From AC-49 sp963817035 (GTDB lineage Bacteria > Actinomycetota > Thermoleophilia > Solirubrobacterales > Solirubrobacteraceae): a DNA stretch of 64,000 nt. Under the pieces are notes generated by a model. It did not search any database. It was not told where the DNA came from and saw nothing but the letters and a program-made list of their open reading frames with translations. Position 1 is the first letter of the stretch; each line of letters opens with the position of its first letter. This document shows positions 54,703-64,000 of this stretch, one piece after another. The translations under genes and the position numbers were made by a program. The stretch is from contig CAWFMM010000003.1 of NCBI GenBank assembly GCA_963817035.1, positions 806,001-870,000 on the forward strand, read 5' to 3'.

Positions 54703-56238
54703 GTGAGCTCACAGGTCGGCACCCTCCTCAGCGGCCGCTATCGGCTCGAGGAACAGATCGGCACCGGTGGCATGTCCACCGTCTACGTCGCGTTCGACAC
54801 GACCCTCGAGCGCCGCGTGGCGATCAAGATCATGCACCGCGACATCGCGGCGGACTCCGATCAGCTCGAGCGCTTCCGCCGCGAGGCGCGCGCGGTGGCG
54901 CGGCTCAGCCACCCGCACATCGTCGGTGTGATCGACGCGGGCGAGGAAGGCGACCCGGAGCGCCCGACGCCGTACATCGTGCTCGAGTACGTCAACGGTC
55001 AGACGCTCAAGGACCGCATTCGCGCCAACAAGCGCCTACCGATCGACGAGGCGGTGGCCTACGCGATCGAGATCGCCCGCGCGCTCGAGGCCGCCCACGA
55101 TCAGCAGATCGTCCATCGCGACGTCAAGCCCCAGAACGTCCTGATCGACGAGGAGGGCGCGGCCAAGGTCACCGACTTCGGCATCGCCCGCACGCTGACC
55201 GAGGAAGGCCTGACGGCCGACGGCCGCGTCCTCGGGACGACCGACTACGTCTCCCCCGAACAGGCGCTGGGCCGCGACGTCACCGGCCAGAGCGACCTCT
55301 ACTCGCTCGGCATCGTGCTGTTCGAGATGCTCACCGGCGACATCCCGTTCCACGGCGAGAACCAGGTCAGCGTCGCGATGAAACACGTCCGTGACGAGAT
55401 CCCAGACGTGCAGATCCGCCGGCCCGAGGTCTCGAGCGCGCTCGCCGCGGTCGTCGACCGCGCGACGGCCAAGGACCTCGACGAGCGCTACGCCGACGCC
55501 GACGAGATGATCGTCGACCTCGAGGACGTGCTCTCGATCGAGACCGCCCGCGCGGGCCACACCGGCGGCGAGGCGTCGGCGGTCCTGCGCACGCTGCCCG
55601 AACCGGCCCGCCGCCGGCTCCCCATGCGCGTGCGCCATCCTGTGCGCCTGATCGCCGCGCTGGCGCTGATCGGCGTCGCGACGATCATCGCCGTCATCTT
55701 CCTCGGTGGCCGCACCCACCACGGCGCCGCGATCTCGCCCGTCCTGAGGAAATCGCCGGTCGCCGTCGAGGTCAAGCACTCCAAGCCGTTCAGCGTCTCC
55801 AGCGACGCGGCCCACGACTTCGATCCGCTCGGCGACAACCACTCTGAGCACCCCGAGACGGCGAGCGCGGCAATCGACGGCGACAGCGAGACGACCTGGT
55901 CGACCGAGACCTACACGTCCGACCAACTCGGCAAGGCGGGCGTCGGGATCTACCTCGAGACCAACCCCGCCATCGCCGCCAACGCCATGAACGTGCTCTC
56001 CCCCACGCCTTACTACGCGGCGACGGTCTACGGCGCGGCGGCGGCCACGGCGCCGACCGGCGCGCCCGGCGACGACCCCGGATGGGTCAAGCTCGCCGCG
56101 GTGACCGACGCGGGCCCCAAGCAGGCGTTCAAGTTCGCCGGCAACACCACGCGCTACCGCCATTACCTGCTGTGGATCACCGCGCTCCCGCCCGGCGGCG
56201 ACCACGTCGAGATCGCCGAGATCACCCTCTACCGCTGA
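54703..56238 (+). CDS. Transmembrane Ser/Thr kinase with an extracellular discoidin-like domain
   Basis: A 511-residue protein. The kinase domain has IGTGGMSTVYVAFD (P-loop), RRVAIKIMH (Lys), QQIVHRDVKPQNVLIDEEG (HRD) and VTDFGIAR (DFG), with the activation loop to SPEQALG. A basic linker is followed by one membrane helix near residue 320 (LIAALALIGVATIIAVIFLGG). The outside part has DPLGDNHSEHPETASAAIDGDSETTWSTETY, as in galactose-binding/F5-8-type domains (compare the extracellular part of actinobacterial MviN). The GTG start lies six bases after CACAAT, a possible -10 box, so this mRNA may also be leaderless. Confidence 0.85.
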   Translation: MSSQVGTLLSGRYRLEEQIGTGGMSTVYVAFDTTLERRVAIKIMHRDIAADSDQLERFRREARAVARLSHPHIVGVIDAGEEGDPERPTPYIVLEYVNGQTLKDRIRANKRLPIDEAVAYAIEIARALEAAHDQQIVHRDVKPQNVLIDEEGAAKVTDFGIARTLTEEGLTADGRVLGTTDYVSPEQALGRDVTGQSDLYSLGIVLFEMLTGDIPFHGENQVSVAMKHVRDEIPDVQIRRPEVSSALAAVVDRATAKDLDERYADADEMIVDLEDVLSIETARAGHTGGEASAVLRTLPEPARRRLPMRVRHPVRLIAALALIGVATIIAVIFLGGRTHHGAAISPVLRKSPVAVEVKHSKPFSVSSDAAHDFDPLGDNHSEHPETASAAIDGDSETTWSTETYTSDQLGKAGVGIYLETNPAIAANAMNVLSPTPYYAATVYGAAAATAPTGAPGDDPGWVKLAAVTDAGPKQAFKFAGNTTRYRHYLLWITALPPGGDHVEIAEITLYR

Positions 56239-56254
56239 GCGTCGGCGCCCCCCG

Positions 56255-57222
56255 TCAGAATCGGTACGCGCGCTCGCGCTCGTAGCGCTCGACGCCGATC
56301 TCGCACAGCCGCGTCACCAGCGCGCCGTACGCCAGCCCCGAGGCCTCCCACAACTTCCCATAGACGGAGGTCTGCGTGAACCCGGGCAGCGTGTTGAGCT
56401 CGTTGAGCAGCACGTCCTCGCCATCGACGAAGAAGTCCGCCCGCGCCAGGCCGCTGCAGCCCGACGCCGCGAACGCCTCGACGGCCAGCGCGCGGAGCCG
56501 CTCGATCGCCGAAGCCGAGATCCCGGCCGGCACCCGCAGCTCCATCCCGTCCGGCTCGTACTTGGCCTCGTAGTCGTACCACCCGGCGCCGCGGCGCAGC
56601 ACGATCTCGCCCGGCACCGAGGCCTGCGCCTGACGCGTGTGCCCGAGCACCGCGCACTCGACCTCGACACCGCGCGCGGTCGCCTCGACGATCACCCGCG
56701 GGTCATGCGAGAACGCGCTCACCAGCGCCGGCTCGAGCTCGGACTCCTGCGCGACCCGCACGATTCCGACCGACGAACCCAGCCGCGCCGGCTTGACCCA
56801 GCACGGGAAGCCGAGCGAACCGGCCCGCGCCGGATCGTCGCCCTGCACCATCAGCACGTACCCGACCTGCGGCAGCCCGGCCTGGGCCATCAGCTCCTTG
56901 AACACGACCTTGTCGAGACACGCCGCGCTGGCCAGCACGCCGGCGCCGACGTAGGGCACGTCGAGAATCTCGAACACGCCCTGGACCGTCCCGTCCTCCC
57001 CGAACGGGCCGTGGAGAACCGGGAACGCGACGTCGCAGCCCAGCAGCCCGTCGCCCGCCCGCAGCGAAACCTCGGAGTCGTCGACGCGCCAGCGCCCGTC
57101 GCGCCCGACCTCGATGAGCACCACGTCGTGCCCGGCGTCGGCGAGCCCCGCGGCCACCGACTCGCCGCTGGCCAGCGACACCTCATGCTCGGACGAGCGC
57201 CCGCCGCGCAGCACGGCGACCC

Positions 57223-57226
<4 letters not shown>
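56255..57226 (-). CDS. ddl: D-alanine--D-alanine ligase
   Basis: A 323-residue ATP-grasp enzyme: LRGGRSSEHEVSLASGESVAAGL at the N terminus, VAFPVLHGPFGEDGTVQGVFEILDVPYVGAGVLASA, KPARLGSSVGI, and the C-terminal ARADFFVDGEDVLLNELNTLPGFTQTSVYGKLWEASG, all Ddl signatures. It makes the D-Ala-D-Ala end of the wall precursor. The start overlaps the pknB stop (ATGA), linking it to the wall-signalling operon. Confidence 0.94.
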
Positions 57227-59162
<1,936 letters not shown>

Positions 59163-59166
<4 letters not shown>

Positions 59167-60590
59167 CTCAACAGCTCCTGCATGACCGTCTTGGCGATCG
59201 GCGCGGCGAAGTCGCCGCCGAAGCCAGGGACGTGGCGGACGTAGACGGCGATCGCGACCCGCGGATGGTCCGCAGGGGCAAAGGCGATGAACCACGCGTT
59301 GTTGATCTGCGATCCGATCTGGGTCTCGGCCGTGCCGGTCTTTCCGGCGACCTGAATGCCCGGAATACTGGCCTTCGTCCCGGTCCCGCGTTGTACCACG
59401 GCCACCATCATCGTCTTCACCGCCTTCGCGGTGGCAGGCGACATGACCTGCTTCTGCTTGACCGGCTGGATCGTCTTCACCGTCCGCCCATCGCGGTCGA
59501 CGATACGCGCGCCGAGGCGCGGGCGCATCAGCAGGCCGTGGTTGGCGATCGCCGAGGCGACGAGCGCCATCTGCAGCGGCGTGACCGACAGCCTGTCCTG
59601 ACCGATCCCCATCCGCCCGACGTCGGTGAACGTGCTCGTCGGCGACAGCAGCTTACCGTGACGGAACTGACCGCTGGCCGACATCTGATCGCGCGGATAG
59701 TCGAGCTTGGGCTTCTTGTCGAAACCAAAGCGCTCCATGTACTCCTTCATGATCGGCTTGCCGACGGCGACCGCGATCTGCGCGAAGACCGTGTTGACCG
59801 AGTTCGCCAGCGCGGTGACGAGGTCGAGGTCGCCGAAGCTCTCGTTGGAGTCGTTCTGGAGCGGGAGGGCGGAGATGACGACGTCGTTGCGGCCGTTGAC
59901 CCGCGAGTTCAGCGTGTACGTGCCGCTGCCGATCGCCGCGGTCGACGTCACGGTCTTGAACGTCGAGCCCGGCGCGTCGCCGAACTGCGTCGCGCGGTTG
60001 ACCAGCGCGCCGAGCGGATCGCGCACGAGGCGATTGAAGTACACGTCCTTGTCGACCCGCGACGGGTTGTAGGTCGGGGTAGACGCCATCACGAGCACCG
60101 CCCCTGTGCGCGGGTCCAGCGCGACGACCGCGCCGACGTGGCTGCCGAGCGCCTGGTAGGCGACGCGCTGTCCCGCGGGGTCGAGGTTCGTGTAGAGGTC
60201 GAGGCCCTTGCGGCGGCGGCCCAGCAGCTGGTCGAGCGCCGTGCGCAGGCTGTTGCGCCGGTCGGTGAGCGGCCCGTCGTAGAAGCGCTCGAGGCCCGTT
60301 CGCCCACGGTCGGCGTAGTCGTAGCCGACGGCGTGGGCGAACAGCCCGTGCGTCGGGTAGTGCCGGACGAATGCGCCGGAGCGCAGCTTCGTCGAGAACG
60401 CGAGCACGGTGCCGTCGGCGGCAAGGATCCGCCCGCGCGGGATCCGCGCCTCCTCGAGCTCGCTGCGCTTGTTGCGGGTGTCGGCGCGCAGCTTCGGGGC
60501 GTCGAACACGGTCCAGCGTGCGGTCCACGCGACGAGCAACGCGAACAGCAGCACGACGAACCCAAAGAGGCGCGTGATCGGCTCATTCAT
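59163..60590 (-). CDS. pbpA: Class B penicillin-binding protein PbpA
   Basis: A 475-residue transpeptidase: one N-terminal membrane helix (LFGFVVLLFALLVAWTARW), then the catalytic motifs SxxK in PGSTFK near residue 210, SVN near 265, and KTGT near 425. The IPRGRILAADGTVLA dimerisation-domain motif follows the helix. It cross-links peptidoglycan with RodA as partner; the two genes overlap (ATGA). The ORF to 61733 is a rodA shadow. Confidence 0.94.
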
Positions 60591-61873
60591 GCCAGCGCCG
60601 GTTCCCGCCGGGCGCGGTCCGAGACGCAGAGCAGCAACGCGAGGAGCACGAAGTTCGCCACGATCGACGACCCACCGTACGAGACGAACGGCAGCGTCAC
60701 GCCGGTCAGCGGGATGACCCGCGTCACGCCGCCGACGATCACGAAGACCTGCAGCGCGAAGACGGCGGTCAGCCCGGTCGCCAGCAGCTTGGAGAACGAG
60801 TCGCGCGCGAGGATCGCGATCCGGAAGCCGCGCTCGGCCGCGAGCAGGTAGACGAGCAGCAGCCCGCACGCGCCGGCCAGCCCGAGCTCGTTGACGATCA
60901 CCGCGTAGATCAGGTCGTTCTGGGCCGCGGGCAGGAAGCCCTTGACGAACGCCTGGCCGAAGCCGCTGCCCAGCACGCCGCCGTCGGCCTGGGCGAACAT
61001 CGACTGGACGATCTGGAAGCTGCCACCGGCCTTGGCGTTGTAGAGCGAGTCGCGAAACGGATGCAGCCACGAGTCGATGCGGTCCTGGACGTGGGGTACA
61101 TGGGTGCCGACCTCCCACGCGCCGAACGCGAACAGCGCGAAGCCGACGAGCACGAACGAGAAGCGCCCGGTCGCCACGTAGAGCAGCGACAGAAATGCGC
61201 CGTAGAACATCACCGACGAGCCGAGGTCGCGGATCAAGAACAGCTCGAACATCGCCGCGGCGAAGACGAACAGCAACGGCCCGAAGTGCTTGAGCGGCGG
61301 GATCGTCAGCCCCATGAAGCGCCGCGCGCCCAGGACCAGCACCTGACGCGTGTCGCGCAGGTAGCTGGCGAGGAAGATGACGAAGCCGATCTTGGCGAAC
61401 TCGGCCGGCTGGAAGGTCACCGAGCCGATCCGCACGACGAGGTACGCGCCGTTGATCGGCGCCCCGAGGCGCGGCAGCAGCAACAGCAACAGCGAGCCGA
61501 TCGCAATCAGGTAGCGGTAGCGCTCGAGGCGGTGGTAGTCGCGCAGGAAGACGATCGTCAGGGCAAAGCAGCCCAGGCCGATCACGAACCATTGCGCCTG
61601 CTCGCGCGCGAGGTTCGCGTTGATCCGGTAGATCATCACCAGCCCGAAGCACGCCAGCACCGCGACGAGCGGGAACAGGTACGGATCTGCGTGGGGCAGG
61701 AAGACGCGGATCACCAGGTGCGCGGCGAGGCACAGGGCGAAGAAGATCGCGCCGTAGGTCAGCGAGACGTTGGAGAGCAGGTTGTGGCGCTGGATGAAGA
61801 TCGCCGCGAATCCCGCGGTCAGCAACAGCGACGCGGGGATCAGCGCCAGCAGCTCCCGGTTGCGGGCGTTCAC
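60587..61873 (-). CDS. rodA: SEDS-family glycosyltransferase RodA
   Basis: A 428-residue protein with about ten membrane helices and the SEDS motifs: RIGSVTFQPAEFAKIGFVIFLASYL in the middle, GSGFGQAFVKGFLPAAQNDLIYAVIVNELGLAGACGLLL, and the C-terminal VIPLTGVTLPFVSYGGSSIVANFVLLALLL. It polymerises glycan strands. It overlaps the PP2C gene upstream and pbpA downstream by four bases each. Confidence 0.94.
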   Translation of the reverse strand: MNARNRELLALIPASLLLTAGFAAIFIQRHNLLSNVSLTYGAIFFALCLAAHLVIRVFLPHADPYLFPLVAVLACFGLVMIYRINANLAREQAQWFVIGLGCFALTIVFLRDYHRLERYRYLIAIGSLLLLLLPRLGAPINGAYLVVRIGSVTFQPAEFAKIGFVIFLASYLRDTRQVLVLGARRFMGLTIPPLKHFGPLLFVFAAAMFELFLIRDLGSSVMFYGAFLSLLYVATGRFSFVLVGFALFAFGAWEVGTHVPHVQDRIDSWLHPFRDSLYNAKAGGSFQIVQSMFAQADGGVLGSGFGQAFVKGFLPAAQNDLIYAVIVNELGLAGACGLLLVYLLAAERGFRIAILARDSFSKLLATGLTAVFALQVFVIVGGVTRVIPLTGVTLPFVSYGGSSIVANFVLLALLLCVSDRARREPALA

Positions 61874-63075
61874 GGCGTCAGCCGTCCCAGCTCAAGCTGG
61901 CGCACGAGCGACAGCGCGTCCTTGCGACTGCGCAGCGTGTGGTCGAGCAGCGTCTTCAGCCGTGGCGCCGGGACGGACTTCGCATTGACGCCCGAGACGA
62001 AGTCCTTGGTGTACAGGTGCCCGCCGCCCGGAAGCGAGTACGGAACCCCCTCGTAGACGGTGATGAAGCCCTGGTCGTTGGTCCCGACGAAGAACACCGA
62101 CTCCAGCGCGATCCGCAGGCCGATCGCCACCGGTAGGCCGATGACCAGGACGATCATCAGCGCGACGCCGATCCGCCGCAGCCACGGACGGCGCCGGCGG
62201 ACCTTGCCCTTGGCCTCGGGCGCGCGCGGCTGGCGCGCGGGCACCGGCGCGGTCGGCGCATCGAGTGCGGCGCCGACCGCGCCGGAGACCGGTACGACCG
62301 CCGGCAGCCCGACCACCGTGTCCTGATCGGTGATCGCCGCCACCGCGGCGCCGGCGCCGATCTCCTCGAGACGGAACAGGACAACGGTGATGTTGTCCTT
62401 GCCACCCGCGTTGTTGGCCTCGTCGACGAGGCCGCGCGCCGCGTCGTGCAGCGAGAGCGCGCCGCGGACGAGGTCGGCGACCCGTGCCTCGGGCACCATC
62501 GCGGTCAGGCCGTCGCTGCACAGCAGGTAGACGTCGCCGGCCTGCGCGGGCCAGCTCTCGTGGTCGACCTCGACCTCGTCCTCGGGCCCCAGCGCGCGGG
62601 TGATGATCGAGCGCTGCGGGTGGCGGTCGGCCTCCTCGTGGGTCAACTCGCCGCGCCGCACGAGCTCCTCGACGAGCGAGTGGTCGACGCTCAGCAGCTC
62701 AAACGCGCCGTCGCGCAGCCGGTAGGCGCGGCTGTCGCCGACGTGGGCCAGCGCAAAGCGCTCGCCGTCGACGTAGGCAGCGGTCAGCGTCGTCCCCATG
62801 CCGACCGCGCCCTCTTCGGAACGCGACAGCGCATGGATCTGCGCGTTGGCGTCGCGGACGAGCTCGGCCAACCGCTCCTCGGCAGGCGCCGGGCCGTCGT
62901 CCAGGCCCGGCTCCAGCGCGGCGACCGCCATCCGCGACGCGACCTCGCCGGCCTGCGCCCCGCCCATCCCGTCGGCGACCGCGAACAGCGGCGAGCGCGC
63001 GAAGTACGCGTCTTCGTTGGCGCGGCGCTGGCGGCCGGTATCCGTGCGCTCGACGTGTTCGGCGACCCGCAGCAT
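61870..63075 (-). CDS. pstP: PP2C-type Ser/Thr phosphatase PstP
   Basis: A 401-residue protein. The PP2C domain has RRANEDAYF (metal ligands), VADGMGGAQAGEVASRMAV, VGMGTTLTAAYVDGERFALAHVGDSRAYRLRDG and YLLCSDGLT, then NNAGGKDNITVVLFRL. A Pro/Ala linker precedes one membrane helix near residue 310 (IGVALMIVLVIGLPVAIGLRI) and an extracellular end. It reverses the action of PknB. The following rodA overlaps it. Confidence 0.94.
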   Translation of the reverse strand: MLRVAEHVERTDTGRQRRANEDAYFARSPLFAVADGMGGAQAGEVASRMAVAALEPGLDDGPAPAEERLAELVRDANAQIHALSRSEEGAVGMGTTLTAAYVDGERFALAHVGDSRAYRLRDGAFELLSVDHSLVEELVRRGELTHEEADRHPQRSIITRALGPEDEVEVDHESWPAQAGDVYLLCSDGLTAMVPEARVADLVRGALSLHDAARGLVDEANNAGGKDNITVVLFRLEEIGAGAAVAAITDQDTVVGLPAVVPVSGAVGAALDAPTAPVPARQPRAPEAKGKVRRRRPWLRRIGVALMIVLVIGLPVAIGLRIALESVFFVGTNDQGFITVYEGVPYSLPGGGHLYTKDFVSGVNAKSVPAPRLKTLLDHTLRSRKDALSLVRQLELGRLTP

Positions 63076-63094
63076 CAGAAGATTGCCGATTCCA

Positions 63095-63592
63095 TCAGCG
63101 CGACATGTAGGTGAACTCGGAGTCGCCGATGCGGATGCGATCGCCGTCGTGCAGCGGCATGGGGCCGGTGAGCAGCTCTTCGTTGAGATAGGTCCCGTTC
63201 GTCGAGCCGAGGTCCTCGAAGACGACGACGCCGGCCTGGCGGGTCAGGCGCGCATGCTGGGACGACGAGAACGGATCATCAAGCCGGATCTCCGCCTGGT
63301 CGCCACGGCCCATGACCGCCCCTTCGCCGATGTCGTACTCCATCCCCGGTGTATGCCCAGGCGCGCGCTCGACGACCAGCCGCGGCTCGAGGCCAATGCT
63401 CGGGGCCGAGGTCGCGGAGTACATCCCCGTCGCGTCGGCCGCGGCCGGGGTGACCACGTCCCCACCCACCCTCTCGGCCGAGCCCGGCACGCGGCGCAGG
63501 TCCTTGAGCGCCGAGCGCGAGACCCACAGCAGGAACAGGAAGAGCACGGCGAGGAAGCCGAACTTCAGCGCGACGCTGACCGGTTCGAGCAT
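63095..63592 (-). CDS. fhaB: FHA-domain protein FhaB (FipA-like)
   Basis: A 165-residue protein with an N-terminal membrane helix (ALKFGFLAVLFLFLLWVSRSAL) and a C-terminal FHA domain: YDIGEGAVMGRGDQAEIRLDDPFSSSQHARLTRQ (GR..S..H motif) and EDLGSTNGTYLNEE. It binds phosphothreonine on partners of PknB in division. ATG 63592 overlaps the preceding FHA gene stop (TGATG). Confidence 0.92.
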   Translation of the reverse strand: MLEPVSVALKFGFLAVLFLFLLWVSRSALKDLRRVPGSAERVGGDVVTPAAADATGMYSATSAPSIGLEPRLVVERAPGHTPGMEYDIGEGAVMGRGDQAEIRLDDPFSSSQHARLTRQAGVVVFEDLGSTNGTYLNEELLTGPMPLHDGDRIRIGDSEFTYMSR

Positions 63593-64000
63593 CACTGCAC
63601 CTCGAACGTCGCTTCGACGGTCCCGAACGTCAGCCGGTCGCCCGACGCGATCGTCGCGGCGCCCGTGGTCGCGCGGCCGTTGATCGTGACCCCGTTGGTC
63701 GAACCGAGATCGGCGACCGTCCACGTACCGTCCGCGACCGGGCGGATCTCGGCGTGGCGGCGCGAGACGTTGGCGTCGGCGAGCACCACGTCGCACTGGC
63801 GGCTGCGCCCGATCACCGCGCCGTCGGTGGGGATGACCAGCCGCTTGCCCTCGGCCTCGAGCATCGCTCGGCCCGGGTGCGCGCGCACCGGCTCGGGTGC
63901 GTTCTCGGGCGCGCCGGCCGCGTAGATCATCGTGTGGCCGTGGTCGGCCTGAACGACGGCCTCGTCGGCGCTCGCCTCGTCCGTCTTGACCCGCCGCGCC
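63592..64000 (-). CDS. fhaA: FHA-domain protein FhaA (5' partial)
   Basis: The frame is open to the window edge; the internal ATG at 63930 is not the start. The visible ~135 residues are a linker (RRVKTDEASADEAVV) and a C-terminal FHA domain with VIGRSRQCDVVLADANVSRRHAEIRPV and VADLGSTNGVTING. FhaA normally has an N-terminal DUF3662 domain, which would lie outside the window. It is the first visible gene of the fhaA-fhaB-pstP-rodA-pbpA-pknB-ddl series. Confidence 0.85.
   Translation of the reverse strand, partial: ARRVKTDEASADEAVVQADHGHTMIYAAGAPENAPEPVRAHPGRAMLEAEGKRLVIPTDGAVIGRSRQCDVVLADANVSRRHAEIRPVADGTWTVADLGSTNGVTINGRATTGAATIASGDRLTFGTVEATFEVQ

Overview
The window comes from a very GC-rich, monoderm actinobacterium. 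The best guess is the class Thermoleophilia, order Solirubrobacterales (Conexibacter/Solirubrobacter/Patulibacter type). Three things point there: the dense ATGA/GTGA-coupled operons; the fhaA-fhaB-PP2C-rodA-pbpA-pknB block, whose order is characteristic of Actinobacteriota; and a complete flagellar locus with no P-ring or L-ring genes. The taxonomic placement is inference.

Layout. 1-10.0 kb is a glycan/acyl region: a Gfo/Idh dehydrogenase, a GT2 glycosyltransferase, a left-handed beta-helix acetyltransferase, a five-gene operon (ACP, SDR reductase, AMP ligase, LuxE-like, LuxC-like), a StrF-like glycosyltransferase, a cupin and a DegT aminotransferase. 10.0-12.3 kb holds DedA, UppP and PdxH. 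12.3-52.6 kb is the flagellar locus: a CHAP hydrolase, flagellin 1, an inserted FAD oxidoreductase, then a very long minus-strand gene train running from fliS down to a glycosyltransferase (fliS, fliT-like, flgB, flgC, fliE-J, fliM, fliN-like, a lytic transglycosylase, fliK, flgD, flgE, flbD, motAB, fliL, fliN, fliOPQR, flhBAF, PilZ). flaG-fliD and a large TPR-glycosyltransferase lie beside it. The flagellar sigma factor is divergent at 44.2 kb, followed by a fliK-like/fhlB pair and then a plus-strand operon flgF / flgG-flgJ-flgN-flgK-flgL-fliW-csrA-flagellin 2. 52.6-54.6 kb is a MenG/UbiE methyltransferase, a UbiA-like membrane protein and a START-like protein. 54.7-64 kb is a Ser/Thr kinase, Ddl, and the PASTA kinase-PBP-RodA-PP2C-FHA cell-wall signalling operon, cut off inside fhaA at the right edge.

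How it fits together. I read a recurring promoter pattern by eye, TCAAG or TAAAG, 15-16 bases, then CCGAT/CCGAC (sigma-28/FliA type). It lies in front of flagellin 1, fliS, flgB, flaG-fliD, the sigma gene itself, flgF, flgG and the CHAP gene. The same pattern also precedes three non-flagellar transcription units: the hexapeptide acetyltransferase, the StrF-like glycosyltransferase, and the ACP/LuxE/LuxC operon. In four or five cases it sits 14-16 bases before the start codon, which predicts leaderless mRNA. The simplest reading is that a sugar-nucleotide and acyl-modification pathway, including a LuxCE-type fatty-acid reductase without luciferase, is co-expressed with the flagellum and decorates it. 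The Gfo/Idh dehydrogenase, DegT aminotransferase and beta-helix acetyltransferase are the three enzyme types of the WbpB/WbpE/WbpD (WlbA/WlbC/WlbB) 2,3-diacetamido-sugar pathway. A FlmG-like TPR glycosyltransferase next to flaG-fliD is a candidate for attaching sugar to the filament.

No tRNA, rRNA, CRISPR array, IS element or chemotaxis gene was seen, and no stretch over 300 bases lacks a gene. Coordinates and starts were read by eye; starts marked as alternatives are uncertain.
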